From Flavobacteriales bacterium (GTDB taxonomy: Bacteria; Bacteroidota; Bacteroidia; Flavobacteriales_F; PHOS-HE28), in assembly GCA_016716605.1 (NCBI GenBank), contig JADJWA010000001.1:3393001-3457000 (forward strand): a DNA stretch of 64,000 nucleotides, in the 5' to 3' direction. The notes beneath the pieces are model-generated. The model was given only the letters and a program-made list of their open reading frames with translations. It ran no database searches and was not told where the DNA came from. The position numbers and the translations under genes are program-made. Of this stretch, positions 1 through 7,440 are shown piece by piece; the first letter of the stretch is position 1, and every line of letters starts with the position of its first letter.

Positions 1-753
1 CGCACTGTACCGCAGCGTGCATAGCGGGGCCATCTCCTCCAATGCCTTCTTGCCACTACCACCCAAGCCGCCATCTACGCTTTGTGGTTCGTCCACGATC
101 ACGATGGGACGTGTGGCGCGGATCAGGTCGATGGGCCGTTCGTCGTTGGTCTGCTCCCGCTGGTCGTAGATGACGTTTACGTCCTTCTTATTGATGGCGC
201 CCACCGTCATCACCATGATCTGGATGCGACTGCTGGTAGCGAAGCTGCGCACTTGGTTCAACTTGCTGCTGTCGTACACGAAGAAGTCCGCTGTGGTGCC
301 CGCGAACTGTGCCTTGAAGTGCTCCTCCATCATCTGGAGCGACTTATGCACGCCCTCCTTGATGGCCACCGAGGGCACAACGATCACGAACTTGGTGAAG
401 CCGTATTCCTTGTTCAGTTTGAAAATGGTGCGCAAGTACACGTAGGTCTTGCCCGTACCGGTCTCCATCTCCACGGTGAAGTCCATGCCGTACAAAGCCT
501 CTTCTGGACGTAGGCCGTTACGCAGTTGCACGGCTTGCAGGTTCTCCAGTATCTCTTCCTCCAGCAGCTTCAGGCGGTTGCCGTAGCCGGGCAGGCTTAC
601 GTTCAGCCCAAGTTCCGGCGCGCTTTCATCGCGATTGCTCGGCACCAGCACGGTGAACTCCGTCTGGCAGCTCTCCTGGCCTTTGAACAGGTCTACCACC
701 GAGGCGATGGCGTCGCGCTGGTAATCGAGGTCGGGTTCGAAATGGAATTTCAT
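1..753 (-). CDS. Type III restriction enzyme, Res subunit (partial)
   Basis: The first 251 codons of a type III restriction endonuclease subunit, starting at ATG 753 and running off the left edge of the window. Superfamily 2 helicase motif I is ETGTGKT with Lys102, and motif II is the DEPQ variant (Asp221-Gln224) typical of type III Res rather than DEAH or DEAD. In the family, Res is an ATP-driven translocase and nuclease that forms a complex with Mod. The nuclease domain would lie outside the window, so activity cannot be judged. It is the last visible gene of a minus-strand cluster, 49 bp after the AlbA_2 gene, with the Mod gene two genes upstream. The separation of mod and res by a regulator-like gene is somewhat unusual, since the pair is commonly adjacent. 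Confidence 0.93.
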   Translation of the reverse strand, partial: MKFHFEPDLDYQRDAIASVVDLFKGQESCQTEFTVLVPSNRDESAPELGLNVSLPGYGNRLKLLEEEILENLQAVQLRNGLRPEEALYGMDFTVEMETGTGKTYVYLRTIFKLNKEYGFTKFVIVVPSVAIKEGVHKSLQMMEEHFKAQFAGTTADFFVYDSSKLNQVRSFATSSRIQIMVMTVGAINKKDVNVIYDQREQTNDERPIDLIRATRPIVIVDEPQSVDGGLGGSGKKALEEMAPLCTLRYSA

Positions 754-802
754 CGAGAAGGTCGGACGATGAGCGAATGAGGTGGCGGGGTGGCTTGCAG
801 GG

Positions 803-2413
803 TCATGCTTTGGGCAGTACGTTGAATCGGTCCAACCAATTCCTCCCTTTCTCGGTGATCTTATAGCGTTGCTGGGGGTGGTTGGGCTGGGGCAGTGTGC
901 GCACCAGCCAGCCGTCCATCATGAGCGGGGTGAGGTAGTTCTTGCGGAAATGCTCGCGGTGTGAAAGGCTGGCGGCCGCCATGAGCGCATCGCTGCTTTG
1001 CTCACCCTCCGCTGCGGCTTGCATAATGGCAGCGACTTGCGCGGCAGCTTGCGCGGTGACTTGCGCGGTAGGCGCGCGCAGCGCGGCGGCGAGGTCGCCG
1101 AACACGCTGGCTCTCAGCGCCTCAACTTGCGCGGTGACTTGCGCGGTGGGGTCTTGAGCCCGGCTCTCGGCGTGCACCGGCAGACGCACCAGGAAGGTGG
1201 TACGCTCGTCCTCGGTCTCGAACACCGGTTCCGGGCTGCCGTTCTCGCGCATGGCGCGGATGATCTTGGGGATGCCCGTGGCGCGGCCTTCGGTAAGGTC
1301 CAGTTCCTTGAGGAACTCGCCGATGCGGCGGTTGCGGTAGCGGCGGCTCACCGCGCGGCCCGCGCGCAACTGCTCCAAATTGATGGAGCGGTCCGGTCCG
1401 GGATAGCTCAGGATGGTAAGCTCCTCGGGCGTGATGCGCACCTCGATCGGTTCGCGCACCTCGTAGCTGCGATGGTACACCGCGTTCACAAGGGCTTCCT
1501 CGATGGCGGCGTAGGGATAGTTCACCACCCGCGTGGCCTGCGCACGGTCGGCGTGCTTCGTTACGACATCGTGCAGGTAGTTCCGCTGGATGAAGTCCAG
1601 GGCTTCGCGCAACATGCGGTCCAATGGGCCAACAAAGACCTTCTCCTTGAAGGAAGCACCCGCAGGCCCATCGGGGAACCACGCCACTTCAATGCGCGCT
1701 TCGCGGAAGTGGTGCTGCGGATCCTTGCCGAAGAACAGCAGGCCCACGTTACGCGGGAAGACCGCCTCCGATGCGCCATCCACGATGCGCATCTGCTCGG
1801 CGAGTTCCAACGTGCTGAGTGCAGAAGCTTCGTTCAACAATTCGCTCCCTACTTCCTTCAGGAAGGTGAGCATGCGATCGCGATCCAATTCCTCCACGGT
1901 GGCCCGCTGGTTCATCCGGTCATCGAAGGGGATCTGCGCGGCAAGCGAGAGCAGTTCGGTCTCGTAGTCGCCTTGGGCCACCACCGTGCTGGAGTTCTGC
2001 CGGATGTAGTAGCGGTAGCCTTGTTCGTCCCTGGCCAATGACGCTTTGGCCTTGTAGGGGCGTTGCTGTCCGCCAGGTGCCCAGATCACCAGGATGGTCT
2101 TGTCGCCAACACTATGCGGAACCACGATCGGGTGGTATTGCGGCACAATCGCATGATAACCGAAGTTCAGGATCTCCTTCTGGATGGCATCGATGCTGGC
2201 GGGTGCTATGCCGACCGGCGGAATGACCGGTTGCCCATGCTGCTCCCCGACGCCGATGAAGATGTAGCCGCCACCCAGGTTGTGGAAGTCGTTCGCGAAG
2301 GCGCAGATGGAGCGCAGCACCGCCTCCGGATTCCAGCCCTGTTTGAATTCCATGCGCTCCCATTCCACGGAGCGGCCATGCAGCAGGTCGTCTATGTTGA
2401 CAGGCAGTGCCAT
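803..2413 (-). CDS. AlbA_2 / HATPase_c_4 domain protein (RecG-like or Schlafen-like regulator)
   Basis: A 536-residue protein. The N-terminal 150 residues look like an AlbA_2 (divergent AAA_4, Schlafen-like) domain, with the signature ERMEFK followed by GGGYIFIGV. Residues about 300-410 match the HATPase_c_4 region (EEALVNAVYHRSY ... TGIPKIIRAM). Residues about 440-536 look like a winged helix. The linker at about 417-461 holds two TAQVTAQ tandem runs. Such proteins are usually annotated as putative transcriptional regulators or RNA/DNA-binding ATPases; the substrate here is unknown. It sits 15 bp after mod and 49 bp before res, so it is probably co-transcribed with the restriction genes. It could regulate the cluster or be an additional effector; the sequence does not decide. 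Confidence 0.82.
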   Translation of the reverse strand: MALPVNIDDLLHGRSVEWERMEFKQGWNPEAVLRSICAFANDFHNLGGGYIFIGVGEQHGQPVIPPVGIAPASIDAIQKEILNFGYHAIVPQYHPIVVPHSVGDKTILVIWAPGGQQRPYKAKASLARDEQGYRYYIRQNSSTVVAQGDYETELLSLAAQIPFDDRMNQRATVEELDRDRMLTFLKEVGSELLNEASALSTLELAEQMRIVDGASEAVFPRNVGLLFFGKDPQHHFREARIEVAWFPDGPAGASFKEKVFVGPLDRMLREALDFIQRNYLHDVVTKHADRAQATRVVNYPYAAIEEALVNAVYHRSYEVREPIEVRITPEELTILSYPGPDRSINLEQLRAGRAVSRRYRNRRIGEFLKELDLTEGRATGIPKIIRAMRENGSPEPVFETEDERTTFLVRLPVHAESRAQDPTAQVTAQVEALRASVFGDLAAALRAPTAQVTAQAAAQVAAIMQAAAEGEQSSDALMAAASLSHREHFRKNYLTPLMMDGWLVRTLPQPNHPQQRYKITEKGRNWLDRFNVLPKA

Positions 2414-2428
2414 GATCGCGTGCTACGC

Positions 2429-4516
2429 TCAAATACTGTTCACCTTCTCCAGCCCGCGCTGCTTCAGGATCTCCGTAAGGTTGCTCTTGGCCACGTTGCT
2501 GTCGAAGGCGCTGTCCTTGAACACCACCACCGTTTCCTTGTCGTTGGCAGGGGCCAGTTGCTTGTGCCACTCGGCTATGCCCAAGGCCAGCGGCTCGGCG
2601 ACTTTGGTGTCGATGGCATCGGCAAGGCATGCCAGCATAACGCCGCCACCGATGGCATGCACCACCTGGCCCGCGATGGTCTTCTGCTCCATGGGCACGG
2701 CCAGGTCCAGGCCCTTCTTCAGCAGCAGTTCGTAGAGCAGGTCGTCGTTGCTGCGGTCGGGCTTTACGTGCTCGGCCACGGAGAGCAGGTCTTCGCGCAC
2801 GGTGTTGGTGTTGGGGTCCCAGGCCTTCAGGTTGCTGGTATCCAGTTTGAAGACGCGGAAGCCCAGATCGCCGTGGAAGAGCGGATTCTCGGCCTTCACC
2901 TTCTTGGCCGCCCGGCGCAGGCGCTCCTTGGTAAGCTCGGCAATGGTGCGCGGCTTGCCCAGCTTGTCGCAGAACTCCGCCGCGACTTTCTGTTCTTTCT
3001 TCTCTGAGTTCAAGGGCTCGTCCAACTGAACCAGAAAGTAGCGGCGGGTTCCGCCATCGGTGGCGTTCTGCGCCATTACCGCATGGCCGGTGGTGCCGGA
3101 GCCGGCGAAGAAGTCTACCACGACTGCATCATTCCCTTTGATCGTGGTGATCAGTTCTCGAGCGAACCCGACAGGTTTAGGGTGCTCAAAGGGGATTCCC
3201 ATTTCTTTAAGAAGGGCATCATCACTTCCACCATAGCTGAGGACTGATGGCAGAATTTCGTTCATGTTCTTCTTCAACAGATACTTGCGCCTTGGCTGAG
3301 TTGTATGGTCTGAACCGAAGAGTATTTCACCTGCCACCAATAACTTTTCCATTGTTGCTGGTGGGTTGCGCCAGCCTCTTGCTGGGACCGGGCAATCTTC
3401 CTTGGTGACCGGATGCTTCAGCGGAATGAAATAGTCTTCCGGCGCCTGCTTCTTGTTCGGCCAAGCCATCGACACGCTTTGGTACACCTCTCCGTTCTCA
3501 TCTATCATGGAATAGGCCTCTTCGCCTCCAGAAAAGTTCTGTGCTTTAATCCAGCTCTCGAATTCTTCGTTCACCTCAGCCAAACCAATCGGGCGAATAA
3601 ATTCCGATGTGCATTCGCGAGCCAGCTTGTAGTCTTTTGCTACCTCCTTCAAATCTGCGGGCAAATCCTCCTTGCCGATTCTTGAAAACAGCTTAGCTGC
3701 TTTCGAAAGAATGGCATCGGCATTCTTCTTACGGCGTGATAAACCTCCAGCGACTGCGAGCTTGTCAGCGTCCTTCGCCACAAACAATACTGATTCGTGT
3801 TGGTATGCCAATCCGGTGGCATCACCTTTAGGATTTCGCTTGTCCCAAACGGCTACCCCCAACACACAGTCCTCACCAAAGATCTCTGCCAATAGCTTCT
3901 CAGCATTCGCTTGCTCGTGCTCATCCATGTGAATGATCATGAGCCCTTCAGGATGCAAGATGGTCTTGGCAATAATTAGGCGTGGATAGAGCATGTTCAG
4001 CCAATCCGTGTGGTAGCGCCCACTGGTTTCAGCGTTCTGTTCGACGCCCAAGGTGCCTTGGCGCTCCTTGTAGTTCCGGAGGTTGTCCTGATAGTCATCG
4101 GGGTACACGAAGTCCTTGCCTGTGTTGTACGGCGGGTCTATGTAGATCAGCTTCACCTGGTTGGCGTAGCTCTTCTGCAGCAGCTTCAACACCTCCAGGT
4201 TGTCGCCTTCGATCACAAGGTTCTGGGTGCTGTCCCACTCCACGCTATCGTCCTTGGCGGGGCGCAGGGTGCCGGTGCTGGGTTTTAGTGCTTCCAGCCG
4301 TGCCTTGCGCTTGCCGTTCCAAGTAAGGCCGTACTTCTCGTCGGTATCGGTCGCGGTGGCATCGCCCACCAGTTGCATCAGCACGTCCACGTTCACGGCG
4401 GCGCCGTCCTTGCCCTCGGTAAGCAGCTCGGGGAAGAGGGCTTTCAGCTTGGCGATGTTCGCTCCGATCAGATCCAGGCTCTTGGCTTCGGGGGAGTCGG
4501 GGGTCAGCTTCTTCAT
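2429..4516 (-). CDS. mod: Type III DNA methyltransferase, Mod subunit (N6-adenine, beta class)
   Basis: A 695-residue site-specific DNA methyltransferase. The catalytic motif IV DPPY is at residues 127-130 (IDPPYNTGKD), and the AdoMet-binding motif I (DFFAGSGTTGHA) lies near residue 470. This motif order, IV before I, is that of the beta class used by type III Mod proteins. The target-recognition domain should lie between the two motifs, about residues 230-440. That central stretch (about 3121-4000) is visibly richer in A/T than the flanks, which suggests exchange of the recognition domain. Mod would methylate one strand of an asymmetric site and specify the target for Res. No simple-sequence repeat of the phase-variable mod type was seen. 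The gene follows the DUF6236 gene after 34 bp. Confidence 0.95.
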   Translation of the reverse strand: MKKLTPDSPEAKSLDLIGANIAKLKALFPELLTEGKDGAAVNVDVLMQLVGDATATDTDEKYGLTWNGKRKARLEALKPSTGTLRPAKDDSVEWDSTQNLVIEGDNLEVLKLLQKSYANQVKLIYIDPPYNTGKDFVYPDDYQDNLRNYKERQGTLGVEQNAETSGRYHTDWLNMLYPRLIIAKTILHPEGLMIIHMDEHEQANAEKLLAEIFGEDCVLGVAVWDKRNPKGDATGLAYQHESVLFVAKDADKLAVAGGLSRRKKNADAILSKAAKLFSRIGKEDLPADLKEVAKDYKLARECTSEFIRPIGLAEVNEEFESWIKAQNFSGGEEAYSMIDENGEVYQSVSMAWPNKKQAPEDYFIPLKHPVTKEDCPVPARGWRNPPATMEKLLVAGEILFGSDHTTQPRRKYLLKKNMNEILPSVLSYGGSDDALLKEMGIPFEHPKPVGFARELITTIKGNDAVVVDFFAGSGTTGHAVMAQNATDGGTRRYFLVQLDEPLNSEKKEQKVAAEFCDKLGKPRTIAELTKERLRRAAKKVKAENPLFHGDLGFRVFKLDTSNLKAWDPNTNTVREDLLSVAEHVKPDRSNDDLLYELLLKKGLDLAVPMEQKTIAGQVVHAIGGGVMLACLADAIDTKVAEPLALGIAEWHKQLAPANDKETVVVFKDSAFDSNVAKSNLTEILKQRGLEKVNSI

Positions 4517-4550
4517 GGAAGGTCAAAGGAAGGGAGTGGATCCGGAAAGC

Positions 4551-5618
4551 TCACGAGCGCCCGAATCGGTTTCGCGCTAGGAAGAGATAGGAGAAGGGAT
4601 GCTTCTGTCGGGTTTGTCTCCGCTGGACCAAGTTCGAGTGTATATGCTGCCCTATCTGTATTACGCCACCAACGCCAGCGCCCAACGCTGCCGCACCAAC
4701 ACTCAACGTTGAGATGGTAGCTGCGTAGCCTGCGGCAACAGCACCTGCACCTAAAAGTGTTGGTGTGGTCGGTTTGATCAAGGACTGTAGTGAGCCCCAA
4801 AGGATATCCATGCGGCTCGCCTTCATGGCTTTGCCGAGGTCCTTCACGTCTCGCGTGATGCGCTCCTTCAATTGTTGCGCCACCAGCTTCACCTCTTCTG
4901 CATCCGTTGTGCGGGCCACACGATCATCGTGTTCATCCATCGCAGCGCGGAAGGACATCAGTTCAGCGGCGTAGCGCTCGCGAAAGCCGAGGATATCTGC
5001 GAGCGGAACGTTGCCGTGAGGCACTGGGATCATCGACTTGAAAGTTGTGGCAAACACTGGTTCCAATTGTCCTCGGTTGCCTTTACCTCCTAGTCCCCGT
5101 AAGTAGCGCTCGTCATCGGTACCAGGGATTGTAAACTCCTCCTCATTGGCTGCGATGTGCTTGGCGAGAGCACTCATATAGAGCGCGGCAAGATTCGATT
5201 CCATTAGGACCAGTCGCTCATCTCGGGCCTCGAGAACAAGACCGGTGTGATGTAAGCGATCCATGATCTGCCAGCTCGACTTGTCCTTGTATATCGGCAC
5301 ATAGGTCAACTGCGCAACTACGCGAGCACGGAGATCCTCAAAATGATCGACGGCGGCGAAGATCTCATCGCGGAATTGGTCGGACCGACCGATCATCCCC
5401 ATTGGATCGATGGGGTGAAAGGCTCCCGATACCATCAGCTCGTGAAGTTGCGGGTTGAAGATTCTGTCTGGTCTGCGATCGTAGCCGTAGCTCCGCGGAA
5501 CGATGGCTGCTACTCGATCCCAGTACAGTAGCGCCTTCCTAATCCATGGCCCAGCGGTGGGCACTTCCACATACGGGTAGTAGAGGATTGTTCTAGCGGG
5601 TTGATTCCTTTTCGCCAT
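4551..5618 (-). CDS. DUF6236 family protein with hydrophobic C-terminus
   Basis: A 355-residue protein whose N-terminus (ILYYPYVEVP ... WIRKALLYWDRVAAIVP) resembles the DUF6236 family, for which I know no biochemical function. Residues about 285-326 form a long Gly/Ala-rich hydrophobic stretch (LLGAGAVAAGYAATIS and following), possibly two membrane passes or a membrane-active hairpin. The tail is basic (VQRRQTRQK). It is the only member of the cluster with an apparent membrane segment. It lies 11 bp after the nuclease gene and 34 bp before mod, so co-transcription is likely. Base composition is lower in G+C than housekeeping genes nearby. A role as membrane effector is inference only. Confidence 0.7.
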   Translation of the reverse strand: MAKRNQPARTILYYPYVEVPTAGPWIRKALLYWDRVAAIVPRSYGYDRRPDRIFNPQLHELMVSGAFHPIDPMGMIGRSDQFRDEIFAAVDHFEDLRARVVAQLTYVPIYKDKSSWQIMDRLHHTGLVLEARDERLVLMESNLAALYMSALAKHIAANEEEFTIPGTDDERYLRGLGGKGNRGQLEPVFATTFKSMIPVPHGNVPLADILGFRERYAAELMSFRAAMDEHDDRVARTTDAEEVKLVAQQLKERITRDVKDLGKAMKASRMDILWGSLQSLIKPTTPTLLGAGAVAAGYAATISTLSVGAAALGAGVGGVIQIGQHIHSNLVQRRQTRQKHPFSYLFLARNRFGRS

Positions 5619-5629
5619 GTGGTGTGAGG

Positions 5630-6673
5630 CTATCGTTGGCTTAAAGCATCTTCATCTTGACTCGCGATCATCGCATGCAGCCGGTCAATCTCTTTCGCCA
5701 CTTCGGGCGTAGCTGTCCATACTGACTGCCTGAATCGGTGACCTGTGCCTAATGAGCGATTGATCGAATAAGCGGGGACCGCGTACTTACTCCATTGGCT
5801 CTGATCCATAATCGACCATTCCAGCCTCAAAGGCACGTAGCACTCTTCATCCTTGTCGTTGCCGACGTCGCTGAAGGAATATGCCCCCGTCGTCTTTCCC
5901 TTTGCGATAACTCCCACACCGGTATGGTAGAGGTACACGGTAGAACCCTTGGCGATCTTGGCCACCGCCATCTTGCGGTCGTAGTACGCTGATGCCTTCG
6001 GTGTACCCAGCATGTCGCGCCATGCTTCGGGCTGGAACGAAGCGTTAGTGTTCACCACGTAGATGCCACGGCCCACCTCTGGGATCGCTTCTTTCAGCGG
6101 GTTATACACGTTGAAGTAGATGAAGGGCCTGTCCTCGATCTTGTACAGCTTGTAGGTGAGGCTGTCGATCCTAAGACCCTTCTTGGACCAATAGGAAATT
6201 GCTTCCAACGTGTCTTGGTCCATGCCATTGGTGACCACCACGAAGACCTGGTCCTTGTTGAACTGACTTTCATCGAGGGGGGCTTCCAACTCAAAGTAAA
6301 TCTTGTGGGCTTCTCGCAGGGAACCCTTCAGCTGGTTGCGCTTCTTGGCCAGATCCTCCAGTTCTTCATACTCGTATCGACCGAAGATCTGGCCGTACCT
6401 GAGCACTTGGAGCAGGTTCTCCTTGTTCGATCTCCAGCGCTTCAACTCGAAGATGAAGAGCACCCCGTTCTGGTCCAGCGCGAAGATGTCCGCCTCCTCA
6501 CCTCCTTTTCGTTCCTGCGCGATCAACATCAAATGGTCCTGTGGAACGACCTCATCCAAGTGCCCAGCAACGAAGTCCTCGATGTGCTTCTCTTCGATGC
6601 CCAGTTCGGCCGGCGACTTGAGGGGCACCAGTTCTGAGAGACCCGGTCCGCTTATTCGGAATTCGTACAGCAT
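5630..6673 (-). CDS. NucS/DUF91-like PD-(D/E)XK nuclease with C-terminal PUA/EVE-like domain
   Basis: A 347-residue protein. The N-terminal domain carries a clear PD-(D/E)XK signature: Asp62 in EADIF, then Glu76-x-Lys78 in FIFELKRW, followed by a Gln (QVLRYGQ) as in NucS/DUF91-type nucleases. Residues about 200-320 look like a PUA-superfamily (EVE or ASCH-like) fold, with KGSTVYLYHTGVGVIAKGK resembling the core of such domains. In other restriction systems these domains bind modified bases, so the protein could be a modification-sensing nuclease. The catalytic residues are seen; the domain assignment for the C-terminus is pattern-based. It starts 2 bp after the DUF4391 stop and is separated from the DUF6236 gene by 11 bp. 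Confidence 0.75.
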   Translation of the reverse strand: MLYEFRISGPGLSELVPLKSPAELGIEEKHIEDFVAGHLDEVVPQDHLMLIAQERKGGEEADIFALDQNGVLFIFELKRWRSNKENLLQVLRYGQIFGRYEYEELEDLAKKRNQLKGSLREAHKIYFELEAPLDESQFNKDQVFVVVTNGMDQDTLEAISYWSKKGLRIDSLTYKLYKIEDRPFIYFNVYNPLKEAIPEVGRGIYVVNTNASFQPEAWRDMLGTPKASAYYDRKMAVAKIAKGSTVYLYHTGVGVIAKGKTTGAYSFSDVGNDKDEECYVPLRLEWSIMDQSQWSKYAVPAYSINRSLGTGHRFRQSVWTATPEVAKEIDRLHAMIASQDEDALSQR

Positions 6674-6675
6674 GT

Positions 6676-7440
6676 TCAGTTCCTCAGTAGTTCATCATTC
6701 ATGATGCGCGTGAGCTTTCGCTCCACGCTCTTGATCGCCAGATTCAACTTCACCGCTCGGTTCATCTGCTTCTCGCGCTTGGCCTTGGCGCGCAACTGCA
6801 CCAGCTCGCGCTCCAAGGCGCTCACCTTCTCCAAGGCTTCGCGCAATTGCAGGTGTTCCTCGGCGTTCTTCGGCACACGAAAGCGTCCGGTGATGGTGGC
6901 GGCTTGGGCGGCTTCCACTTGGGCGAGCCAACGTTCGTAGAGCGTGCGCAGGTCTTTTACGCCTTGTGCGTGCAGGGCCATGGCAGGCAACAGCGCATCG
7001 CTTTCGGTGAGCGCTGGTGTACTGCGTACTTCATCCACAACCCAACGGGCCTTCTCAGTTTGGTGCGCGCGCTTAGTGGCCAGCGTCAGGGTGCAATCCT
7101 TTCCGGCATGTGCGAGCAGCACTACGGGATAGGGTATGGCGCGGTGTACCAGTTCCACCAAGCGTGTGGCTTTCGCAGCCGGGCGCAGCAGCAGTGCGAG
7201 CACGGCTACTTCGGCGTAGTCGCGTTCAGCGTCGGTGTAGGCGGCCAGGCCACAGGTGGCGGGTTTCAATGCGGCTACCCACCAGAGTTCTTCGAGGCCG
7301 TCCTGCACGGCGCGCTTGTCGGCAGCCGTGGGCAGGCCCTGCTCCAGCAGCACCTTCTTGGGGATGCGCTGGCGCACCATGGCCTTCGGCGGCAGGGCCA
7401 GGGCATCCACAACGGTTTCCATCAGTGCTGGCAGCTTCAT
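6676..7440 (-). CDS. DUF4391 domain protein
   Basis: A 254-residue protein recognised as DUF4391 from its layout: IPKKVLLE near residue 28, then LWWVAALKPATCGL, then a hydrophobic strand and AIPYPVVLL near residue 100. The C-terminal third is charged and helical (residues about 190-250, EREL..LRAKAKREKQM), likely a coiled coil. I know no biochemical function for the family; it is recurrently found beside helicases and DNA methyltransferases. Its ATG overlaps the helicase stop by 4 bp (ATGA at 7437-7440), so translational coupling is likely, and a joint complex with the helicase is a reasonable inference. Confidence 0.82.
   Translation of the reverse strand: MKLPALMETVVDALALPPKAMVRQRIPKKVLLEQGLPTAADKRAVQDGLEELWWVAALKPATCGLAAYTDAERDYAEVAVLALLLRPAAKATRLVELVHRAIPYPVVLLAHAGKDCTLTLATKRAHQTEKARWVVDEVRSTPALTESDALLPAMALHAQGVKDLRTLYERWLAQVEAAQAATITGRFRVPKNAEEHLQLREALEKVSALERELVQLRAKAKREKQMNRAVKLNLAIKSVERKLTRIMNDELLRN

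Noticed and set aside
1030..1160. Possible CRISPR-like short repeats
   Set aside because: The repeats are adjacent, lack spacers of constant length and are translated in frame within the AlbA_2 protein.
998..2041. A 347-codon plus-strand frame opposite the AlbA_2 gene
   Set aside because: It is antisense to a protein with clear conserved motifs, and its product is rich in His/Leu/Val as expected from a high-GC shadow frame.
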